From Psychroserpens sp. NJDZ02 (GTDB lineage: Bacteria; Bacteroidota; Bacteroidia; Flavobacteriales; Flavobacteriaceae): DNA of 64,000 nt. The position numbers and the translations under genes are program-made. Numbering within the stretch: the first letter of the stretch is position 1; each line of letters opens with the position of its first letter. Below the pieces are notes generated by a model that saw only the letters and a list, made by a program, of their open reading frames with translations, ran no database searches and was not told the DNA's origin. The stretch spans positions 2,858,001 to 2,922,000 of the forward strand of contig NZ_CP039451.1 in assembly GCF_004843725.1 (NCBI RefSeq), in the 5' to 3' direction. This document shows, in pieces, positions 7,575 to 16,807 of this stretch.

Positions 7575-7648
7575 AAGAATATTTATGTTGTTAGCCCCAA
7601 ATCTAACTATGTATAAAAAAAGGATAAACTCATGTTTATCCTTTTTTG
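7575..7648 (+). ncRNA. candidate small RNA of about 70 nt
   Basis: Between the predicted start of transcription (about 7575) and the hairpin-T6 terminator (7616-7647) there is room for a transcript of about 70 nt with no credible protein. The evidence is only promoter plus terminator; no RNA family is recognised. The hairpin also serves the minus-strand ABC exporter gene, so the RNA may be illusory. Confidence 0.25.
7616..7647. terminator. bidirectional intrinsic terminator
   Basis: AAAAAAGGATAAAC (7616-7629) pairs with GTTTATCCTTTTTT (7634-7647) around a TCAT loop. On the minus strand it terminates the ABC exporter gene, whose stop is at 7667. Confidence 0.85.
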
Positions 7649-7666
7649 ATTTATTCTGTTTATATA

Positions 7667-9496
7667 TTATTCAAAGCTTTGCATTTCTACAAGCCTTTTA
7701 TACATGCCATCTTTATTTAAGAGTTCTGTATGTGTGCCTTGTTCTACAATTTCTCCTTTTTGCATAACTATTATTTCATCTGCATTTTGAATAGTCGAAA
7801 GCCTATGCGCGATTACAATAGAGGTTCTGTTTTTCATCATATTTTCTAAAGCAACTTGCACCAAACGTTCACTTTCTGTGTCTAAAGCTGAGGTAGCTTC
7901 ATCCAAAATCATAATTGGAGGATTTTTAAGAACTGCTCTGGCAATACTTAATCGTTGTTTTTGTCCACCAGAAAAGTTGTTACCTGCATCACCAACGTTC
8001 GTTTCTATTCCGTTTGGTAGTTCGCTAACAAATTCCCAAGCATTAGCTATTTTCAAGGCTTCCATTATTTCGTCGTCAGTAGCATCTTGTTTCCCTATTA
8101 AAATATTATTTTTAATAGTATCGTTAAATAAAATAGAATCTTGTGTTACTAAGCCCATCTGGCTTCGTAATGATTTTTTTGTAACCTCTTTTATGTTATT
8201 ACCATCAATAGTAATAGTACCTTCATTAACATCGTAGAAGCGTGTTACAAGGTTTGCGATAGTGCTTTTTCCGCTACCAGATTGTCCTACAAGTGCTATG
8301 GTTTTTCCTTTCGGGACATTAATACTAAAGTTTTTTAAGACATAATTATCATCATATTTAAATGATATATTATTAACGGTTAATTCGTTTTTAAAGCCAT
8401 TTAAAACAGTAGCGTTGGGGAGATCCGGTAAGGAGTCTTCTTCATGCAAAATTTCAAAGACACGATCAGCCGCAGCAATTCCATTTTTGACGCGATAAGA
8501 GGCTTTGCTAATAGCTTTAGCAGGTGTTAATATACCATACGCAAGTAGCATAAAACCTATAAAGGTAGTCCCTTCAATAGCTTTGTCTATTAACACTAAT
8601 TTACCTCCATACCATAATAATATTGCTATGGTTACTATTCCTAATACTTCACTAACAGGTCCGGCAAGGTTGTTTTTAAGACCAATACTATTAGATAATT
8701 TTAGTAATCGATTTGTTGAATCTTTAAAATTCTTTCGAAAAACCGGTTCAGCATTATAGCCTTTTACAATTTTTAATCCTGTTAGCGTTTCTTCAACAAT
8801 AGAAATTAATCTACCAGACTCCTGTTGTGCAGTTAAAGATTGGCTTTTTAGCTTTTTTCCTATTCTGGAAATTACAAATCCAGCAGTTGGAATAAAAATT
8901 AAAACGAAAATAGATAACTGCCAATTTATGTAGAACATTGTTCCTATTGCAAAAATAATATTCAGAGGTTCTCTAACAATCAATTCAAAAACAATAAATA
9001 GAGAGTTTTGCATTTCTCCAATGTCACCTAATATTCTTGCCATGACATCTCCTTTTCGTCTTTTAGAGTAAAAACTTAGCGGAAGTTTAATAATGTTATC
9101 AAACATATCATTTCTTACTGCTGTTAAAACGCCATTTTTTAAATACATAACGTGTTGATTCGCTAAATATCCAAATAGATTTTTAAGAAAGAATGTCGAA
9201 ATAACTATTGCAATTACAATAACTAATGCCATTTGTTCATTACCATTATCTAAATAAGAGCTTACTTTGTAATTAAGTAAATTATTTAAATAATCGAATA
9301 AACTACCTAAATCTTTAAAAACAGGTTCTTTAGTGACCCGGTTAGTTTTGTCAAATAACACATTAAGCATAGGTATTAATGCTACAAAAGAAAGTGTTGT
9401 AAATAGCGCATTTAAAATATTAAAAATCACATTTAAAACGACGTGCTTTTTAAATTTTTTTATAAATGGTAAAAGTTGATGTATTATTTTTTTCAT
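7667..9496 (-). CDS. ABC exporter, fused permease and ATPase (MsbA-like)
   Basis: 609 residues. The N-terminal ABC transmembrane domain (about 1-330, six helices) is followed by an ATPase with Walker A GQSGSGKST (404-412), the signature FSGGQKQR and Walker B/D-loop ILDEATSALD. It forms homodimers in the inner membrane. Members of this subfamily in Bacteroidota are related to the lipid A flippase MsbA and to general lipid or drug exporters; the substrate cannot be read from sequence. Its start immediately follows the stop of the phosphosugar mutase, so the two are co-transcribed. Confidence 0.9.
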   Translation of the reverse strand: MKKIIHQLLPFIKKFKKHVVLNVIFNILNALFTTLSFVALIPMLNVLFDKTNRVTKEPVFKDLGSLFDYLNNLLNYKVSSYLDNGNEQMALVIVIAIVISTFFLKNLFGYLANQHVMYLKNGVLTAVRNDMFDNIIKLPLSFYSKRRKGDVMARILGDIGEMQNSLFIVFELIVREPLNIIFAIGTMFYINWQLSIFVLIFIPTAGFVISRIGKKLKSQSLTAQQESGRLISIVEETLTGLKIVKGYNAEPVFRKNFKDSTNRLLKLSNSIGLKNNLAGPVSEVLGIVTIAILLWYGGKLVLIDKAIEGTTFIGFMLLAYGILTPAKAISKASYRVKNGIAAADRVFEILHEEDSLPDLPNATVLNGFKNELTVNNISFKYDDNYVLKNFSINVPKGKTIALVGQSGSGKSTIANLVTRFYDVNEGTITIDGNNIKEVTKKSLRSQMGLVTQDSILFNDTIKNNILIGKQDATDDEIMEALKIANAWEFVSELPNGIETNVGDAGNNFSGGQKQRLSIARAVLKNPPIMILDEATSALDTESERLVQVALENMMKNRTSIVIAHRLSTIQNADEIIVMQKGEIVEQGTHTELLNKDGMYKRLVEMQSFE

Positions 9497-11227
9497 TTAG
9501 TTTAGCTGCATATCTTTTAATATAGCATCAATCTTACTTTCCAATTTCTGTTCCGTAGCTTCAAATTCTGACACATTGTCTAAAGTGGTGTTAACGCTGA
9601 TATAGAATTTTATTTTTGGTTCTGTACCACTTGGTCTTAATGCAATTTTACTACCATCTTCTGTATAGTAAATTAAAACATTAGATTTAGGGACGTCTAT
9701 TACAGTTGTTGTATTGTCTAGTGTGTTTTTTGCTTCGGATAATTGGTAGTCTTCAATTTTTATGACTTTAGAGCCATTAACAGTTGTTAAAGGATTTTCT
9801 CTAGCATCAATCATCATTTGTTTGATTTCTTGCGCACCTTCAATACCTTTTTTAGTGGTTGATATCAATCGCTCCTTATAAAAACCATGTTTAGTGTAAA
9901 GTTGTATTAATTCTTTATAAAAAGAACTGCCTTTTGCTTTGGCTTGAGCTGCAATTTCACAAGCAAGTAAAGCAGAGGTTACAGCATCTTTGTCTCTTAC
10001 AAAGTCTCCCACCATAAAACCAAAACTTTCCTCTCCACCACCAATAAACTCTTGGTTAGGAAAGTCTTTAATCATTTTCGCAATCCATTTAAATCCGGTC
10101 AAACCAATTTTACATTCTACGTTAAAGGCATCTGCCAAAGCAGACATCATTGGAGTAGATACTATGGTGCTTCCTATAAATTGATTGTCATTTATCTTGT
10201 TATTACTTTTCCATTGTTGTAATAAAAACTCGGTCATCATGACCATAGTTTGATTTCCGTTTAATAAAATCATTTTATTATCAAGACCTCTTACAGCAAC
10301 ACCAACTCTGTCACTGTCAGGATCTGTTCCAATAACAATGTCTCCTTCAACTTTTTCAGCTAAATCTAAAGCCATTTTCAGTGCTTCAGGTTCTTCTGGG
10401 TTTGGAGATTTTACTGTTGGGAAATCGCCATTAGGCTCACGTTGCTCTTCTACAATATGGACATTTTTGTATCCAGCACGTTTAAAAGTTTCTGGAATAG
10501 TGGTAATTGACGTCCCGTGTAACGATGTAAATACAACATTTAATTTGTCTTTATCTTTTTGAGGCGTGTCAAAACTTCCGTTTTTTACTGCTGCGTCAAT
10601 AAATACGTTATCTACAGCTTCGCCTATATATTCAATTAATTCTGGTTTGGCTTCAAATTTAATTTCGGCATAATCAAGCGCATTAATTAGGTTAATAATT
10701 TCAGCATCTTGTGGTGGTACTAATTGTCCGCCATCTTGCCAATACACTTTATAACCATTATATTCTGGTGGGTTATGTGATGCTGTTAGTACAATACCAC
10801 AGTGGCATCCTAAATGTTTTAAAGCAAACGATAACTCTGGAGTAGGGCGTAGGTCTTCAAATAAATAAACTTTGATGTTATTGGCAGAAAAGACATCGGC
10901 TACAACTTTTGCTAAACTCTTACTATTATGTCTACAGTCAAAAGCAATGGCGACTTTAAGTGTTTCTCCAGGAAAAACTTGGTGCATATAATTGCTAATT
11001 CCTTGTGTGTTTTTACCTAAAGTATATTTGTTTATTCTGTTGGTCCCGATACCCATAACACCACGCATACCACCAGTACCAAACTCTAAGTTTTTATAAA
11101 AACTTTCTTTAAGCTCTGTAGGTTCTACCGCAATAAGGTTTTTTATATAATCTTGTGTGTCTTTATCAAAAGCTGGTGTTAGCCAAGTATTGACTCTTTC
11201 TAAAAGTTCTGGATCTATGTGTCTCAT
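9497..11227 (-). CDS. phosphoglucomutase/phosphomannomutase family protein
   Basis: 576 residues from the ATG at 11227. An upstream TTG at 11248 would add seven residues of no family resemblance. It has the four alpha-D-phosphohexomutase parts: the phosphoserine loop [11 protein letters not shown] (Ser about 150), the metal loop [10 protein letters not shown], the sugar-binding loop GGEESFGFM and the phosphate-binding RPSGTEPK near the C-terminus. It interconverts hexose (or pentose) 1- and 6-phosphates in the cytoplasm, feeding nucleotide-sugar synthesis. Length matches the longer phosphopentomutase/PGM2-like branch. Confidence 0.93.
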   Translation of the reverse strand: MRHIDPELLERVNTWLTPAFDKDTQDYIKNLIAVEPTELKESFYKNLEFGTGGMRGVMGIGTNRINKYTLGKNTQGISNYMHQVFPGETLKVAIAFDCRHNSKSLAKVVADVFSANNIKVYLFEDLRPTPELSFALKHLGCHCGIVLTASHNPPEYNGYKVYWQDGGQLVPPQDAEIINLINALDYAEIKFEAKPELIEYIGEAVDNVFIDAAVKNGSFDTPQKDKDKLNVVFTSLHGTSITTIPETFKRAGYKNVHIVEEQREPNGDFPTVKSPNPEEPEALKMALDLAEKVEGDIVIGTDPDSDRVGVAVRGLDNKMILLNGNQTMVMMTEFLLQQWKSNNKINDNQFIGSTIVSTPMMSALADAFNVECKIGLTGFKWIAKMIKDFPNQEFIGGGEESFGFMVGDFVRDKDAVTSALLACEIAAQAKAKGSSFYKELIQLYTKHGFYKERLISTTKKGIEGAQEIKQMMIDARENPLTTVNGSKVIKIEDYQLSEAKNTLDNTTTVIDVPKSNVLIYYTEDGSKIALRPSGTEPKIKFYISVNTTLDNVSEFEATEQKLESKIDAILKDMQLN

Positions 11228-11287
11228 TGTTATAAGTATTGATTGCAAAAATACTGAATTGCAAAAAGGTTAATATTTAAGAAGCTG

Positions 11288-12253
11288 TTATTTAATAGCT
11301 TGGGCTTCTAAATTTAGGGATTCTTTTATTAAATATCGTTTTGTTTCAGTTCTTTGACGTAAAATTATTTCGCCTAAAAAACCAGCAATAAAAAACTGAG
11401 AGCCCAAAATCATGGTGACTAATGCTAGGTAAAATGGAGGTCTCTGTGTGATTAGTCTACCAGCTGTATTAAAAAATAATTTATCTATTCCTAAATACAT
11501 GGCAAACATTAAACCTATACCAAACATAATAACACCAAGTGCGCCAAATAAATGCATGGGACGTTTAGCAAATCTTGACAAAAACCAAATGGTAATTAGG
11601 TCTAGAAAACCATTAATAAAGCGGTCCATACCAAATTTGGTTTCGCCATACTTTCTAGCTTGATGTTGTACTACTTTTTCTCCAATTTTTAAGAAGCCAG
11701 CATTTTTTGCTAATACGGGAATGTATCTATGCATTTCCCCATTAACATCAATATTTTTTACAACATTAATATGGTAGGCTTTTAAGCCACAATTAAAATC
11801 GTTTAGTTGGACTCCAGAAGTTTTACGTGCTGCCCAATTAAATAATTTTGATGGTAAATTTTTGGTTATTTTGTTATCAAAACGTTTCTTTTTCCAACCA
11901 GATACCAAATCAAAGCCTTGTTTGGTAATCATGTTATATAGTTCTGGGATTTCTTCAGGATTATCTTGCAAGTCGGCATCCATTGTAATAATAACATCAC
12001 CTTTTGCTTCAGCAAAACCAGCATGTAACGCTTGAGATTTCCCAAAGTTTTTTAAGAATCGTATTCCTTTAACGTTTTTATCCTTTAGTTGAAGTCCTTC
12101 TATGGTTTGCCAAGATAGATCGGTACTACCGTCGTCTATAAAAAGTATTTCATAAGAAAAACCATTGGATTGCATGACATTTGCAATCCAATGGTGTAAT
12201 TCTGTTAAAGAGTCTTCTTCGTTAAGTAGTGGTATGACTACTGATATGTCCAT
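11288..12253 (-). CDS. GT2 family glycosyltransferase with C-terminal membrane helices
   Basis: 321 residues. An N-terminal GT-A domain carries DISVVIPLLNEE, the DD motif in FIDDGSTD and the metal motif DADLQDNPEE. Two transmembrane helices follow (about 230-255 and 272-295). This is the DPM1/GtrB/ArnC layout, which moves a sugar from a nucleotide donor to undecaprenyl phosphate at the cytoplasmic face. The mutase next door is on the same strand and could supply the sugar phosphate (inference). Confidence 0.88.
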   Translation of the reverse strand: MDISVVIPLLNEEDSLTELHHWIANVMQSNGFSYEILFIDDGSTDLSWQTIEGLQLKDKNVKGIRFLKNFGKSQALHAGFAEAKGDVIITMDADLQDNPEEIPELYNMITKQGFDLVSGWKKKRFDNKITKNLPSKLFNWAARKTSGVQLNDFNCGLKAYHINVVKNIDVNGEMHRYIPVLAKNAGFLKIGEKVVQHQARKYGETKFGMDRFINGFLDLITIWFLSRFAKRPMHLFGALGVIMFGIGLMFAMYLGIDKLFFNTAGRLITQRPPFYLALVTMILGSQFFIAGFLGEIILRQRTETKRYLIKESLNLEAQAIK

Positions 12254-12289
12254 AATTTAATTTGAAATATATTTTCAAAGATAAAATTA

Positions 12290-12799
12290 TTATTCGCTTT
12301 TAAGTACCAATCCTGCTATTAAAGAAACGATTAATCCAAAAATTAGTGATCCTATAAGACTTACTGTACTTATAAAACCAGGAGAGCTGAAAGTATCAAG
12401 CATACTCATTGCTAAGTCTGCATCTTCAGAAGTCATGTTATCAGCTTGTTTTTGTAATTGTACTATTTGTACTTCTCTCATAGCCTCAATAAATTCAGGT
12501 TGTAGATACGTGTAATGGATGTACGTATAAAGTGCTATTAGTATACCTCCAATAGCGGCAGTACCCAATCCTACTTTTATGGCTTGTCCCAATGTTAGAT
12601 AATTATTGTTTGTTTTTTTATACTCTATAATTGCTAAAACAAACACTGCTACCGTACCAAGTATGTTTACAGTACCAATTACAAGATTTTTTTGCATATT
12701 TGTAGCATATAATATTACAATTATAGCTATAGAAAAAAGTGCATAGTAAACACCATAATTAGTAGCAACAGGTTTAATCGGCATGTTTTCGTTTTCCAT
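12290..12799 (-). CDS. DUF4199 family membrane protein
   Basis: 169 residues with four hydrophobic segments (about 14-30, 36-55, 72-92 and 138-165). The pattern of a YKKTNNNYLTLGQAIKVGLG motif after helix 2 and a soluble insert (about 95-130) rich in Glu/Gln before the last helix matches the DUF4199 family, which is common in Bacteroidota and uncharacterised. It lies upstream of the glycosyltransferase, 37 bases away and on the same strand. Confidence 0.8.
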   Translation of the reverse strand: MENENMPIKPVATNYGVYYALFSIAIIVILYATNMQKNLVIGTVNILGTVAVFVLAIIEYKKTNNNYLTLGQAIKVGLGTAAIGGILIALYTYIHYTYLQPEFIEAMREVQIVQLQKQADNMTSEDADLAMSMLDTFSSPGFISTVSLIGSLIFGLIVSLIAGLVLKSE

Positions 12800-12894
12800 T
12801 TTTTTTTAATATTTAAATTAGTTAATTAATTGTTAGTATAAAAGTACAACAAAACGTTACAAAAAATAACTATAAAAGTTTTTTCGAAAATATG

Positions 12895-12924
12895 TTGTTA
12901 GTTTGTAAAAAACACTTAAATTTG
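12895..12924 (+). promoter_or_regulatory. Bacteroidota sigma-A promoter of rpmE2
   Basis: TTG (12895-12897), exactly 19 bases, then TAAATTTG (12917-12924), which is the consensus -33/-7 arrangement for Bacteroidota housekeeping promoters. The transcript should start about seven bases later, giving a leader of about 30 nt before the ATG at 12962. Confidence 0.8.
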
Positions 12925-12961
12925 CACCTCGAATTTAGTTAAGATAAAAAAGCATTTAGCG

Positions 12962-13213
12962 ATGAAAAAAGGTATACATCCAGAAAATTATAGAATGGTA
13001 GCATTTAAAGACATGTCAAACGATGACGTGTTTTTAACAAAGTCTACTGCAAACACAAGCGAAACTTTAGAAGTTGACGGTGTTGAATATCCAGTAATAA
13101 AAATGGAAATTTCTAGAACGTCTCACCCATTTTATACAGGTAAGTCTAAATTAATTGATACCGCTGGTCGTATTGATAAATTCAAAACAAAATACGCAAA
13201 GTTTAAAAAATAA
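12962..13213 (+). CDS. rpmE2: 50S ribosomal protein L31 type B
   Basis: 83 residues. It begins MKKGIHPENYRMVAFKD and contains MEISRTSHPFYTGK and DTAGRIDKFKTKY, all characteristic of bacterial L31. The CxxC zinc residues of type A L31 are absent, which defines the zinc-free type B paralogue. It has its own promoter and terminator. In many bacteria the type B form replaces the zinc form under zinc shortage; no second L31 gene is visible in this window. Confidence 0.97.
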   Translation: MKKGIHPENYRMVAFKDMSNDDVFLTKSTANTSETLEVDGVEYPVIKMEISRTSHPFYTGKSKLIDTAGRIDKFKTKYAKFKK

Positions 13214-13234
13214 ACGAAGCGAATATTATATTTT

Positions 13235-13268
13235 AAAAGCCTTTCATTTGATGAAAGGCTTTTTTATT
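13235..13268 (+). terminator. intrinsic terminator of rpmE2
   Basis: AAAAGCCTTTCAT (13235-13247) and ATGAAAGGCTTTT (13251-13263) form a stem with a three-base loop, followed by T residues. It lies 21 bases after the stop codon. Confidence 0.9.
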
Positions 13269-13364
13269 TTTACTAATTACTTTACTTTTGATATTATAAC
13301 CCTTACAGTTTTAGACGCAGAGCGAAATGCTTGACTCTATGGCTTTTAATTTTTAACTTGAAAG

Positions 13365-14540
13365 ATGAATTATATCCTTTTTGACGGAACAGTACGTAAT
13401 CAATTACTCCCTTTTACATATACTAGGCCAGTTGCAGATATTAGAGTTGGTATTTTAACAATCCGAGAAAAGTGGGAATTATATCTTGATACTACAACTA
13501 CTACGGTTACGGAAGATTATTTGTCGGATAAATATCCAATGGTAGAGTTGGAAGAAAACGTGATGCTTAACGCATCTTACTTACCTAATAGCGAGTTGGT
13601 AGAGTTAATTATAGGATTGAAGTCAAATCAAGCCATATTTAAAGGTGAAGATGTGATTGCTTTTTATACTACAGATACACAAGAAGAGGTTGATTTTGAG
13701 ACTTACGAAGCTATAGAGTTTGATAATGATATTACCAAAATAGAACATACTTGGGATATATTTTCTAAAAATGGAGAAGTTATTCAGCAAGATTTTGACT
13801 TACTAACGGACGGCCGAAAATCTCAACCTATTCCGGCAAGTAATAATGTAATTGCGCCAGAGAATATTTTTTTAGAAGAAGGTGCTAAACTTGAGTTTGC
13901 AACATTAAATGCAAGTGCGGGTCCAATTTATATTGGTAAAAAAGCCGAAATCATGGAAGGAAGTCTTGTTAGAGGTCCTTTAGCCTTGTGTGATAATGCT
14001 ACTTTAAAACTAGGAACAAAAATATACGGACCAACGACGGTTGGACCACATAGTAAAGTTGGAGGAGAAGTTAATAATTCGGTTTTATTTGGATATTCAA
14101 ATAAAGGACATGATGGATTTTTAGGGAATTCGGTTATTGGAGAATGGTGTAATTTAGGTGCTGATACTAATAATTCTAACCTTAAAAATAATTATGTGGA
14201 GGTTAAGCTTTGGGATTACGAAACAGAACGCTTTGCAAAAACGGGATTACAGTTTTGTGGTTTAATGATGGGTGATCACAGTAAGTGTGGTATAAACACG
14301 ATGTTTAATACTGGAACCGTTATAGGGGTTAATGCGAATGTGTTTGGTAGCGGATTTCCTAGAAATTTTGTACCGAGTTATAGTTGGGGTGGCGCTTCAG
14401 GTTTTACAACCTATTTAGCATCTAAAGCTTTTGAGGTTGCAAAAGTCGTGATGGCTAGAAGAGGAATAGAATTTTCAACTCAAGATGAAGCTATTTTAAC
14501 ACAGGTTTTTGAGGATACCAAAAAATACAGGAAATCGTAA
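13365..14540 (+). CDS. GlmU-family sugar nucleotidyltransferase/acyltransferase (alternate Bacteroidota type)
   Basis: 391 residues. The N-terminal half starts MNYILFDGTVRNQLLPFTYTRP and lacks the usual GxGTRM loop of GlmU pyrophosphorylases. From about residue 165 a left-handed beta-helix begins (hexapeptide repeats around IYIGKKAEIMEGSLVRGP and YGPTTVGPHSKVGGEV), typical of acyltransferases. This combination matches the alternate bacterial GlmU group of Bacteroidota, predicted to make UDP-GlcNAc from glucosamine 1-phosphate for peptidoglycan and lipid A. A TACTTTTG -7 element lies at 13283-13290. Confidence 0.85.
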   Translation: MNYILFDGTVRNQLLPFTYTRPVADIRVGILTIREKWELYLDTTTTTVTEDYLSDKYPMVELEENVMLNASYLPNSELVELIIGLKSNQAIFKGEDVIAFYTTDTQEEVDFETYEAIEFDNDITKIEHTWDIFSKNGEVIQQDFDLLTDGRKSQPIPASNNVIAPENIFLEEGAKLEFATLNASAGPIYIGKKAEIMEGSLVRGPLALCDNATLKLGTKIYGPTTVGPHSKVGGEVNNSVLFGYSNKGHDGFLGNSVIGEWCNLGADTNNSNLKNNYVEVKLWDYETERFAKTGLQFCGLMMGDHSKCGINTMFNTGTVIGVNANVFGSGFPRNFVPSYSWGGASGFTTYLASKAFEVAKVVMARRGIEFSTQDEAILTQVFEDTKKYRKS

Positions 14541-14630
14541 ATAGAGGTTGGTTGGTCGGTATTTTAAACTTAAGAGTAGGTTGTTTTTTGTTATTTTTAA
14601 CTTTTATATTAGATTCAATAAAAATCTGTA

Positions 14631-15347
14631 ATGAAATTAATTTTTAAAAATATCCTTAAATTCTCTATATTATATCTTATTCTATATTTAGTGGATTCTT
14701 TTTTAAAGAATAATCAGGAGCTGTCATCCTTCCGGTATATTTCTAAAACGTTGTTAAGTTTTAGTTTGTTAATTTTCTATTTATTAAATAACACTCAAGA
14801 GGATTCTGGTAAGAAAAAATTAATAGTAACCGCGTTATGTTGTTTTGCAGTTGGAGATTTGTTTTTTATTGCGGGTAATCGTGGTAATATGATACATTTT
14901 TTAGTTGCAGCATTCTTATTTATAATCGCTAAAGTTTGTTATTCTGTGCGATTTTTTAATAATAAAGACTTTAAAATAACTAAACTTATTCCTTTTTTAT
15001 TATTTTGCTTTTGTTATATGAGTATTATAATGACATTGGTTTATAATCAATTAGGTTTGTTTTTTATTCCTTTACTGCTTTATTTATTCGTGGTAATGAT
15101 GCTAATGCAATTTGCTTATTTAAGAAAGAATGAAGTAAATTCTGAAAGTTTTTGGTTTGTTATTTTTGGTGTCGTTGCTTCTATGATAGCAGATAGTTTA
15201 GATATCTTAAAGATGTTTTACGATCCAGAAATAGCCTATAATAAAATAACAATCATGTTTTTTTATTGCTTATCTCAATACTTAATAATACTAGGAGTCT
15301 TGAAAGAAACGAAATCAGTAACTAACATGGAAAATTCTGTTGTATAA
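14631..15347 (+). CDS. lysoplasmalogenase-like (YhhN/TMEM86) membrane protein, copy 1
   Basis: 238 residues, almost entirely hydrophobic, with about eight helices. It carries the family pattern of a helix ending in GD (FAVGDLFFI, about 83-90), then AKVCYSVRF, LRKNEVN and a final FYCLSQYLIILGVL. YhhN/TMEM86 proteins hydrolyse the vinyl ether of lysoplasmalogens in animals; the bacterial substrates are mostly unknown. It is the first of three tandem, divergent paralogues with gaps of 3 and 20 bases, clearly one transcription unit. Confidence 0.75.
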   Translation: MKLIFKNILKFSILYLILYLVDSFLKNNQELSSFRYISKTLLSFSLLIFYLLNNTQEDSGKKKLIVTALCCFAVGDLFFIAGNRGNMIHFLVAAFLFIIAKVCYSVRFFNNKDFKITKLIPFLLFCFCYMSIIMTLVYNQLGLFFIPLLLYLFVVMMLMQFAYLRKNEVNSESFWFVIFGVVASMIADSLDILKMFYDPEIAYNKITIMFFYCLSQYLIILGVLKETKSVTNMENSVV

Positions 15348-15350
15348 AAT

Positions 15351-16070
15351 ATGAGTATGCCTAAGGAAATTAAGTACTTTTCGATTTTATATTTTCTATT
15401 GTTGTTAGTAGATATTTATACAAAGATAAATATGTCTGATATTCCTTATAGATATATAACAAAGACTATAGTATTAGGAGGGCTTTTACTTTTTACAAGG
15501 TACTATTGTTATGATAAAAATAATAAGACCTCTAACTATTTGTATTATGGATTTATTCTCTTTTTTATTGGCGATATATTAATAATAGACCATACAAATA
15601 CGATTAGGTTTGTTGCAAGTATGATTTTATTTGTAGCAGGAAAGGTCTGTTACACTTTGAGATTTAAACATAAAGAGGATTTTAGTATTAAGCGTCTGAT
15701 TCCTTTTTTTATAGTTTGTTTTATGTTTTTAGCTGTTGTTTATGATTTTATTTATCATAATCTAAAACTATATTTTATACCAGTTACGCTTTATTTTTTC
15801 ATTTCATTAATAATGATCCTTTTTGCTTTTATAAGAAAAGGAGTGGTCAATAATAAAAGTTATTATATTGTTATGCTAGGCGTTGGTGTTTTTCTTTTTT
15901 CTGAGACAACTATGGTTATCAAAACGTTTTATGGTGATGTTTTGTATCAAGATTTTTTAATAATGTTTTGTTATGCTTTAGGACAGTATTTAATTATAAT
16001 TGGAGTATTATTTGAAAATAAGAAGCTTACAGAAAATAGTGTTATCTTGTACCCTAAGAACGATAAATAA
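15351..16070 (+). CDS. lysoplasmalogenase-like (YhhN/TMEM86) membrane protein, copy 2
   Basis: 239 residues and about eight helices. It shares with copy 1 the succession FFIGDILII, AGKVCYTLRF, LIPFFIVCF, IRKGVVNNKSYY and FCYALGQYLIIIGVL. The start follows the previous stop by three bases. Helix lengths match across the copies while identity has drifted, which points to an old tandem duplication with all copies kept intact. Which of the three retains the ancestral activity cannot be told from sequence. Confidence 0.75.
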   Translation: MSMPKEIKYFSILYFLLLLVDIYTKINMSDIPYRYITKTIVLGGLLLFTRYYCYDKNNKTSNYLYYGFILFFIGDILIIDHTNTIRFVASMILFVAGKVCYTLRFKHKEDFSIKRLIPFFIVCFMFLAVVYDFIYHNLKLYFIPVTLYFFISLIMILFAFIRKGVVNNKSYYIVMLGVGVFLFSETTMVIKTFYGDVLYQDFLIMFCYALGQYLIIIGVLFENKKLTENSVILYPKNDK

Positions 16071-16090
16071 CTAATTAGTGTCTCCTTCAA

Positions 16091-16807
16091 ATGCCTTTAT
16101 TCTTTAAAAAGAAACTATATCTTTCTCTCTCTTTTTTTTTAGTTCTAGGAATAGATCTATATTTTAAAACTAGCGACAATCCCATTTATTTTAGATATTT
16201 TTCTAAAAGCTTAATTATTATAATGGTTTTTTTATACTTTTCTTCTAATAATCATCAAAAGCAAACAAAGGATAAATTTTATATTTTGGGTTTGTTGTTT
16301 TTTTGGATTGGAGATATACTTTTGTTATTGTATGAAACGCCTATTTTATATATTTTAGGAATGCTATCATTTAGTATAGGAAAGCTATTGTATAGTAAAC
16401 GCTTTTCACATCAAAACGATTTTAAAATGTCGAGTTTGCTGCCCTTTTTTATTGTTGTATTTGCTTATACGGTTATCATTATATTATATATTTATGATAA
16501 TCTTGGTCGTTTCTTTATGCCCTCTATTATTTACTTATTTACTGCGATGCTACTGGGTTTGTTTGTTATTTTAAGAAAGGATGCAGTAAACAAGAAGAGT
16601 TTTTATCTGATAATGATCGCTTTTCTGTGTAGTATTATTTCTGATACGGCAGGAGGATTAGAATCATTTTATAATCCAGGACTTCCGTTTCATGAGATCA
16701 TCGTGATGTTATTTTATGGGCTATTTCAGTACTTTGTAGTTGTTGGTTTAACTAGTGAGAAAACAATTGTAAGAGAAGATTATCAAAACAATTTTGTGAA
16801 AATTTAA
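16091..16807 (+). CDS. lysoplasmalogenase-like (YhhN/TMEM86) membrane protein, copy 3
   Basis: 238 residues and about eight helices. Family pattern: FFWIGDILLLL, IGKLLYSKRF, LLPFFIVVF, LRKDAVNKKSFY and FYGLFQYFVVVGL. It differs from copies 1 and 2 in having Leu instead of Cys in the KxxY segment. The last four bases overlap the stop codon of the convergent peptide-binding lipoprotein gene, so the two genes end tail to tail with no terminator between them. Confidence 0.75.
   Translation: MPLFFKKKLYLSLSFFLVLGIDLYFKTSDNPIYFRYFSKSLIIIMVFLYFSSNNHQKQTKDKFYILGLLFFWIGDILLLLYETPILYILGMLSFSIGKLLYSKRFSHQNDFKMSSLLPFFIVVFAYTVIIILYIYDNLGRFFMPSIIYLFTAMLLGLFVILRKDAVNKKSFYLIMIAFLCSIISDTAGGLESFYNPGLPFHEIIVMLFYGLFQYFVVVGLTSEKTIVREDYQNNFVKI

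Noticed and set aside
7585..7767. Plus-strand frame of 60 codons after the TAAATTTG promoter
   Set aside because: It runs through the terminator hairpin and into the 3' end of the ABC exporter gene on the other strand. The composition is not protein-like beyond the hydrophobic run, so a small RNA is the better reading.
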